Origin: Pseudovirgaria hyperparasitica
Lineage: Eukaryota > Ascomycota > Dothideomycetes > Acrospermales > Acrospermaceae
NCBI RefSeq assembly: GCF_010093815.1
Contig: NW_022985577.1
Location: 62,001-126,000 of the forward strand
Direction of reading: 5' to 3'
Length of the DNA stretch: 64,000 nucleotides
The translations under genes were made by a program, and so were the position numbers. Below, one piece after another: positions 56,801-64,000 of this stretch. Numbering within the stretch: position 1 is the stretch's first letter; each line of letters opens with the position of its first letter. Below the pieces are notes generated by a model that ran no database searches, was not told where the DNA came from, and worked only from the letters and a program-made list of their open reading frames with translations.

Positions 56801-59400
56801 TATTATGCTTATAGATTTCTATAACTCTCTACTATATATATAGAGATAGATTAATAAGATCTTATATAAAGCTAGATATAAGGCGTTTACTATAGTATAT
56901 ATTAATAATATTTCTATATTTAGTAAGAAACTTAATAGGTATCTTAACTATCTATAGTAGATATTCTCTACTCTATAGATAAAAAACCTAATACTTAAAG
57001 GTAAAAAGTATTACTTAGAATATCTATCTATTACTCTACTTATCTAGAAGGTTAATACTTATAGACTCTCTACTATAGCTAAGAAATTAGTAGCTATATA
57101 TAATCTCTAGTATTCTAAAATACTTAATAAGCTTAAGTACTACCTTAGACTAACTAGATAGTTATAGTAATATATACTATACTCTACTTAACTTACCTAG
57201 AATCTATAGATAGAGAAAATATATCTTCTTAAGAAAGTATCTTTAGTAGACTATATATATATATAGTTCATTAATAAATAAATAAAAATCACTTAAATAG
57301 ACTAGCTACTAGTATTATAGAAGGGTATTTAGACTACATTTATAGATAAGACTAAGCTTATCTACTATAATCTTAAAACGATATCTTTATATAGATATTA
57401 ATATATTAAAGTATAGATTTAGAGTATTTATCTATTATATTAGAGAAGAAGTAATTAATATTATAAAGATTAGATAATCTAATATTAAATCTATTCTATA
57501 TCTTAGTAAAGAACTCTCTTCTACTAAGTTATACTACTAGCTAATAGAGCTAGAAGTAGTAGTAGTTATATAAATAATATATTAAATATACTATATAGTT
57601 AATAGTTTAGATAAACTAATAACTATTATTACTAACTATATAGCTATACTAAGTATTATTTAGTAGATAGTACTTATAAGCTTATTAGTTAATAAGCTAA
57701 ATCTCTAACTAGTATAGGTCTTATAGTATCTATTATAGTTTAACCTAGAGCTTAGATATAGACTAGGTAAGAAGTATATAGTATCTAATACTCTCTCTTA
57801 GCTCTATTAGATCTATAAAAGAGTCTAGCTAAGAGACTTAGATATTCTTAAGGAGCTCTTAGTATTTAATATTATAAGTTAAGATTAATCTAAAATTTAT
57901 AAAGTAGCTAGCGGACGCCTATAATAATAATAAGTACTAGATAAGTATTAAAGCTATAGTACTAGACTAGAATAATAATATTACCTAGCTAATTTCTTTT
58001 TAAGTTACTAATAGTATAATTTATTATATTAATTAGCTTAATAGATAATATTAGATCTATATACTAAAATTACTTAATAGAGATATTTTTACTTAATTCT
58101 ATAATAAAAGCACTTATATACGTTTTTTCTAAGTATATAATTAAATTCATATAGACTACTTTATTTATTAGCTTATAAAGCATCTAAAGTACTATATTTA
58201 GTACTATTCTATCTATAAAACTTACTAGATATAAAGACACGCTCTATATAGTAAATTAAAGCTAGTCTAGTTACTACTAATACTATTTTACATAGTTATA
58301 ATAGACTTTATTATTAGACTACTAATATAGAATAGATTTAATATACTACTTACTATAATAGATTAGTTTACTAAATAAATCTATCTTATTCTAGACTAGA
58401 ATAACTAGACTACTATATAATAGATAACTATATTTAGAAGAAGTATACTACTAGAATAGAGAGTTCTAGCTATAATTATTTATAATAGAGACTAAAAGTT
58501 CCTATTATTATTTTAGAAGGGAATTTTTAAGGGTATTAGTACTAAAATCCTAGTATTAACTACTTATTATAAGTAGAGTAATAGTTAAAGTAAATATATA
58601 AATTAAATAGTAGAGATTACTCTATATTTTCTTATTTTAATATTACTACCTATAGACTAGATAATCTATATTCTATTAGTCTAGTAGATTATAAAGAATT
58701 TAATAAATATCTTAATATAAAAATCTCTAAATAAGATAGTATATAGCTTCTAACTATCTAAGAATACTCTATTTAAGGGAACTAATTTAACTAAAGTAAA
58801 TAATTATATCTAAAAGTATAATATAAACTAGAAGAAGACGTTAGACGCGCTAGTATTCGCCTAGATATATATAAAGGAGCGTTTTAATAGGCGCTATATA
58901 TCTCTACTAGACCTTGCTTCCGGTAACTAGGTCTATATTTAACTATATAAAGGGTATAAGATTCTAGGCACTTATTATAAGCTTAGCTAATAGTAAGTTA
59001 GACTAGTATCTATTAAATATATAGTAGACCGTTAAGCGTATAAACTAGAGCTACTAGAAATATAGAAAAGATATCTAGTAATATCTATTAAGTAGTTAGA
59101 ACTATTTCTAAAAGAGCTTAACTACTTTAACTATAAAGAAAATATATATCTACTTAAAATTATAAATAAGTAGATAGTAATAGCTATCTATAATTAGTAC
59201 TATATTTTAATTAGATATAATTATAAACTAACTATTAAATACTAGATAATAGTATATAGTAAGGGTCTAGAATTTAGTTAGTAGATTTAGTAAAGTATAC
59301 TTCTATTAGACTTAGTTAAGGAATATAACCTTAGATAAGCTTATAGAAATAGTCTACTAGAAGTCTAGCTAGGTTAATAACTACTTAAAGTTACTATATC
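53800..59400 (+). mobile_element. Ty3/gypsy LTR retrotransposon fossil, heavily RIP-mutated
   Basis: Conserved retroelement blocks can still be recognised on the plus strand in the usual order. They are a gag zinc-knuckle-like stretch near 54.63 kb, a protease-like region near 55.3-55.5 kb, a reverse-transcriptase core at about 56.6-57.2 kb, an integrase core at about 58.3-58.6 kb, and a GPY-type module near 58.9-59.1 kb. The limits given are approximate, and I found no LTR pair for it. It is broken throughout by very many changes and is older than the element at 31.8 kb, as judged by near-complete loss of CG as well as CA. A GC-richer patch of about 310 bp lies inside it (55665-55975). Confidence 0.75.
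55665..55975. repeat. Less mutated patch inside the gypsy fossil
   Basis: About 310 bp that retain CG, CA and TG dinucleotides and contain a perfect inverted repeat AGACTATACGTAGTCT, in contrast with the surrounding DNA. It lies between the protease- and reverse-transcriptase-like regions. It is possibly a later small insertion; its ends and identity could not be fixed. Confidence 0.5.
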
Positions 59401-61107
59401 TATCTATCTCTAGCTATTATAGATAGAGAGCCGTTAATATCTATTATAATAAGTAGTATTATAATATATATCTCTATCTGGTATTTTAAGGATATATAAC
59501 TATAAAGTATTTTCTTATATTATTACTTAAAGATTAGTACTAGATCTAAATCTATTAACTAAAAATAATTACTATAGTTAAGCTAACTATATAGTCTACT
59601 ATATATAATTACTAATCTATAAATATTCTATAATATTAACTAATTATTATATATAACTAGCTTTATTCTTATAAGACCTAGTATATTAATTTAGTAGATA
59701 TATAATAGTTCTACTTAATCTAAACTAACTAATATCCTTCTATACCTATAACTAAAGATAGATAAAAAATACTACTATTAGTCTATAGTAAAAATTTAGA
59801 CTTAAGTAAATTTTAATCTAGCTATATAACTATTATATACGGCTCTATATAATATAATAGCTAACTAGGTAGATTCTAATAATTTTCTAGACTTATTAAA
59901 AGCTTTTCTACTAATCCTTCTAGAATATATAGTAGTAGAATATTCTTTATTATTAGCTCTATCTATATAGATCTCTAGTAATAGACTACTATTAGATAAA
60001 TTCTCTATAACTAAATAACGGTACCTATTAAAATATAATTTATAGCTATTTTATATAGATTATTCTATTAATATTATAGAGATCTAAATAACTTAGCTAC
60101 TAGTAAATATCTAGCTATCTAACTAAGTAAAGTTACTAATAGTTATAGTAATAGAATAATAAATTATAAAGAAAGGTAAGATTAGTATCTACTAGCTAGC
60201 TATCTTCTTAAAAGAAGAATAGTTTTAGAATAGATATTTACTATATAGAGTCTCTAGCGTTTTAAATAATAAAGTTATAATTATATTTAATTAATTTATA
60301 CTTAGTAGAGTAGTAATATTACTACTATATTATTAGTAGATTCTAGAGAAGACTTATTCTAAGCCCTAGGTAATTAAGAATAAACTACTTATAGTAAATA
60401 AAACCGACTATTATAATTAGACGGTACCCTTAGATATTAATCTAGTATATAGATATAAAGATAATAATAGTAGTATCTTAGCTAAGTAACTATTAAAGAT
60501 TATAAGTACTATATAACTAACTATAAAGAGTATAGTAGGCGATCTAATCTTAGTCTAATCTTAATAATTAGGTTATATATATACTATATTACTTATATTA
60601 ATAACTACTACTAATAATTTAGACTTTAGCTTACTATATAGTTAGTTAAGTAGATAGTAAATAAACATAGGTAGCTTAGTACTAAATATTAGTAATCTAT
60701 TACTTTTTATAGCTAAATTAAGTTATATAATTCATTTTAAAACTAGTATATAAAGATTTAATCTAATTATAATTCTATAGAAAGATTAGCTAGATAATAA
60801 GAAAGTAACTATATTAGATATCTATATATATAATCTTAATATAGTTAAAAGAATTATTAACTAATTAATCTAGACTAATATCTATCTTACTAATATCTAC
60901 TAATAGCTATATAATATAACCTTATTAATTAAGGTAAATATATTTAACTAGAGAACTATAGTAGCTATCTAGATGTAATTTTTAATATCTATTCTAATAG
61001 CTACTAGAAATAATCTATATATAATACTTCTTAACTAAGCTAAAGCTCTATATAAACTTATTAGTAATAAAGGTATTAACCTAGTTAAGAATAGATATAA
61101 GTAATCT
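59400..61107. repeat. AT-rich repeat remnants, unclassified
   Basis: CA/TG-free DNA between the gypsy fossil and the miniature element. Part may be the 3' end of the gypsy fossil. Nothing recognisable was seen. Confidence 0.5.
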
Positions 61108-61683
61108 TATTAGGTACGTGGCCTACTAGTTAATTATACATGTATATAGTAGTTATATATAAGTAGTATACTCTACTCTTAAAGTAGTAGCTTTAACATT
61201 CGGTTCTTTTAGTATAGTTAGTTAGTATATAAAGTCTATCTTATTATATAATCTTAAAGCTACTATAGGGTTATAGGTTTAACTCTTGGTCTAGTTAACT
61301 ATTATTAAATTTTATATAATTCCGTTTAGCTTACTACGTTATATATACTTCTAGATATATATACTAGATAATATATATTATTATAATAAGTTAGTATATA
61401 TAGTACTAGAGACGGTATTACGAGTATTAATTAGGTATATATATAGTTTATACTAGGCCTATTACGGCTAGTTTAGTTTATCTTTTATAAGGTAATATAT
61501 CTATAATATATAAGGGCACGCGTCTTTAAAAAGGGGAGATATTATTAGGTACATGGCCTACTAGTTAATTATATATATATATAGTAGTTATATATAAGTA
61601 GTATACTCTACCCTTAAAGTAGTAGCTTTAAGATTTAGTCCTTTTAGTATAGTTAGTTAGTATATAGAGTCTATCTTCTTATA
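61108..61683 (+). mobile_element. Miniature non-coding LTR element (TRIM-like), structurally whole
   Basis: Two direct repeats of exactly 141 bp (61108-61248 and 61543-61683) enclose 294 bp without coding content. The 5-bp duplication AATCT flanks both sides (61103-61107 and 61684-61688). A purine run (AAAAAGGGGAGA, 61528-61539) lies just inside the right repeat, as a polypurine tract should, which sets the orientation as plus. LTRs begin TATTAGG and end TTATA. The total of 576 bp, with no gag or pol, fits a terminal-repeat retrotransposon in miniature, which must be mobilised by another element. A further LTR copy lies at 3567-3705. It is RIP-mutated but complete in structure. Confidence 0.85.
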
Positions 61684-62057
61684 AATCTATATTTAAGTAT
61701 ACTATTTTAATAACTAAAGACTCCTTTAAAGTTAAAAGTAACCTAGATATATATATTATATTATTCTAGGATTTTTAGTAGAAAGTAAATACTACTAAAA
61801 AGATATAGAGCCTTAATAGAGTTATTATAGAAAGTCTAGTTTTTAAAAAACTATCTATTAAGAAGGACTCTTATATTATCTAATCTAAGCTTATAAAGAA
61901 ATAACTTATTATCTTATTAGATAAGAAATTAATTAATAGTAATTTTACTATAGAATAGCCGTATCTAGTTCTAAAGATAACCTTAACTATCTTAAAAATA
62001 ATATCCCGAATATTTTAAAGGAAGTCTAAGTAGTCTAATTTAGTTAGCCGTCTATAT

Positions 62058-64000
62058 AAGAATTATAGACGTAGAATAGTAGTCTAATAGATTATAGAAG
62101 AATTTAGAAATATATTTAAAAGGGTAGTCTACTCTTATAATAAGGTTAATTTCTAAAGAGTAGAAGTTAAGTATATATAGTCTACTTATATAGTACTATC
62201 GCTTAATCTAGCTAACTTAATCTAGATCTATCTATTATAGAACTATACTAGACTATAGTAGTCTAGTTAAGTCTATTCTAGTATTAGTTCTAATAATATT
62301 CTTCTTCTTTTTATACTTTACTCTAAAGTACTTAACTATATATAAATCTATAATTCTAGAAGTATTATATTTATATATATATCTAATTAAACCTATATAA
62401 TATTATTAATAGCCTTTATATTAGTAAACTTAAAACTCTAGTTTACTTTTATTAACTTATATATACGCTTATCTCTTACTTTCTAGCTATTACCTTAGAG
62501 ATAGCTCTATAGATTATCTAACTACTATATTAACTAAGCTTATATTTAGTTCTCTTATTCTAAATTTTCTTCTTTAGTATATCTATCTTACTCTTAAGAT
62601 AAGTTATTAATTTATATACTATCTCCTTTAGTTTAGGTCTATTTAGATCTAGAGTAGTCTATTCTTATTAGAGCTAGTTCTATATAATCTATTCGCGTTA
62701 TTATAGTTACTAATTTAGCTTTCTTAATCGCCCTTAAGACTAAATAAGTATTCTATTCTTAGATCTCTAGCTAATATATATATATAGATACCTAATACTA
62801 GTTCTATTTCTAAGTCTATCTTCTTCTCTTATAAGACTTACTCTAAAGAGATTATCTCTACTTTAGCTATACTAGCTAAAAAGTCTACTTATTATAGTAG
62901 TATAAAGGCGTACTCTAAGTTAGAGAAGAAGGTAGATAAGACTACTACTACTATTACTACTAAGGTAGCTACTAGTTACTCTAATCTAGATAAACCTAGT
63001 ACTAGTAGTATAGAAGAAGTAGTTATAAAGCCTACTTATATCTACTCGCGCTATCTATCTATTCTATCTTCTCTAGAGAATAAAGAAGATCTTATTATAG
63101 ATAATAATTAAGAGTTTACGCCCTTACCGCCCCGCTCTAGATACTATTTCTCTTTTTAGTCTAATATAGACTAGTTTAGTTACTCTAGGCCCTTTTAGAA
63201 TCTTACTATTTATTCTAAGTCTAGCCCTTCTAATAATAAGATCTAGATTACTAAGAATACTAAATATAATTATAGTTTATACTATAGGAAAATAGTAAAC
63301 TATAGTTTAATATACTTTAAGTATATTAAGACTTATATAACTAGCTCTAAGTATCTTTTCTACTCTAACTCTAGTATTAGCTACTACTCTACTAATTATA
63401 ATAGATTTATATATCTAATCTTTAAACTATCTACTTACTACTACTACTATACTATCCTTAGTAAAGTTTATCTTTAGATTAGTCTATTAGACTATTTTAG
63501 TCTAGGGTAATCTAAAGTTATCTATACTAATATATTTTTAGATTTCTATTTATATATAAGATATATATAATAATCTTTATATCTATAAGACTCTTAGTAG
63601 TTCTAGTAGTTATCTAGCTTCTATATATAGGGAGTTTAGAGAGTACTATAAGCTCTTTCTAGAGATTATTAAAGTATAAGTTTAGAAACTATTAATTATA
63701 ATTAACCTTAGCTTATAATTTTTAGTTACTATAAGATTTCTAGTACTTAGACTATCTATTCTAGAGAATTAGTTTTAGCTACTAAGACTATAGAAGAGAT
63801 TTATAGTATTTCTTTCTATCTAACTTATACTACTAATAGATCTTATAAGAGATCTACTAGCTCTCTCTCTAAGTTACCTTATAAGAGAGTATATATTCTA
63901 TTCTAGATTATTCTAGATTATATTAGCTAACTTTAGATCTAGTTACTCTACTCTAGTATATAGTTCTCTTTCTACTAGACTCTAGTTAATTAGATAGCTA
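62058..64000 (-). mobile_element. Second copy of the 31.8-kb gypsy element, truncated by the window end
   Basis: Starting near 62058, the sequence follows the element at 31789 in order and orientation: LTR (about 62058-62295), the purine tract on the minus strand, then the region that reads opposite to pol (about 62.8-63.9 kb). It leaves the window before pol. It is more degraded than the first copy, with CG also lost, so it is either older or more often hit by RIP. It is broken at very many places. Confidence 0.85.

Noticed and set aside
51470-64000. Many short frames and AT-rich direct words that could look like CRISPR-type or tandem arrays
   Set aside because: Repetition of TATA/CTAG-type words follows from extreme base composition after RIP; there is no regular unit or spacing.

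Overview
The window comes from a filamentous ascomycete (Pezizomycotina), most likely a Dothideomycete. The genes have short introns (about 42-65 bp in most cases) with GT..AG ends and CTRAC-like branch sites. The gene set is that of a fungal nucleus: a KipA-type kinesin, Ste24, Rpb11, fungal tropomyosin, the proteasome beta-6 subunit and ornithine decarboxylase. The DNA alternates between gene-bearing, GC-balanced stretches and extremely AT-rich blocks. In the blocks the dinucleotides CA and TG have almost vanished, which is the mark of repeat-induced point mutation (RIP). Class assignment is inference; the fungal character is seen directly.

Gene-bearing part 1 (about 1-31.1 kb), in order: mitochondrial ribosomal protein bL34m (-); a lysine-rich RNA polymerase I A14/Ker1-like protein (+); CAAX protease Ste24 (-); a RIP-mutated island at 3.35-4.14 kb; a Golgi-type membrane protein resembling fucosyltransferases (-); kinesin-7 KipA/Kip2 (-); a long non-coding stretch with simple repeats; Rpb11 (-); the Met22/Hal2 nucleotidase (+); a PLP serine/threonine dehydratase (+); the farnesyltransferase alpha subunit Ram2 (-); a CobW/G3E GTPase (+); a conserved fungal protein (-); a METTL21-type methyltransferase (+); ornithine decarboxylase with a long leader (+); a J-domain protein (+); and a small membrane protein (-).

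AT-rich block (31.15-40.87 kb): an older unclassified repeat is split by a 7,976-bp Ty3/gypsy element on the minus strand. The element has 238-bp LTRs and a GTAAT target duplication. At its 3' end it carries an extra region that reads on the opposite strand.

Gene-bearing part 2 (40.9-51.4 kb): a secreted GH17 glucanase (+), proteasome beta-6 (-), an HCNGP/SAP30BP-like protein (+), a DEK-C/SWIB chromatin protein (+), a conserved ascomycete protein (-), tropomyosin (+) and the ribosome-biogenesis factor Rrp17/Nop12 (-). Small AT-rich islands lie at 43.56-43.93 and 44.93-45.62 kb. The second contains a TTA microsatellite and a 190-N assembly gap.

Terminal AT-rich block (51.47-64.0 kb): heavily mutated repeats. 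They include a plus-strand gypsy fossil (about 53.8-59.4 kb), a 576-bp miniature LTR element (61108-61683) with equal 141-bp ends and an AATCT duplication, and a second, older copy of the 31.8-kb gypsy element running off the window end. No metabolic gene cluster, CRISPR, tRNA or rRNA gene was found. The genes are ordinary housekeeping loci without evident operon-like logic. The less expected signals are in the mobile-element layers and in the way AT-rich blocks sit mostly at 5' ends of genes.
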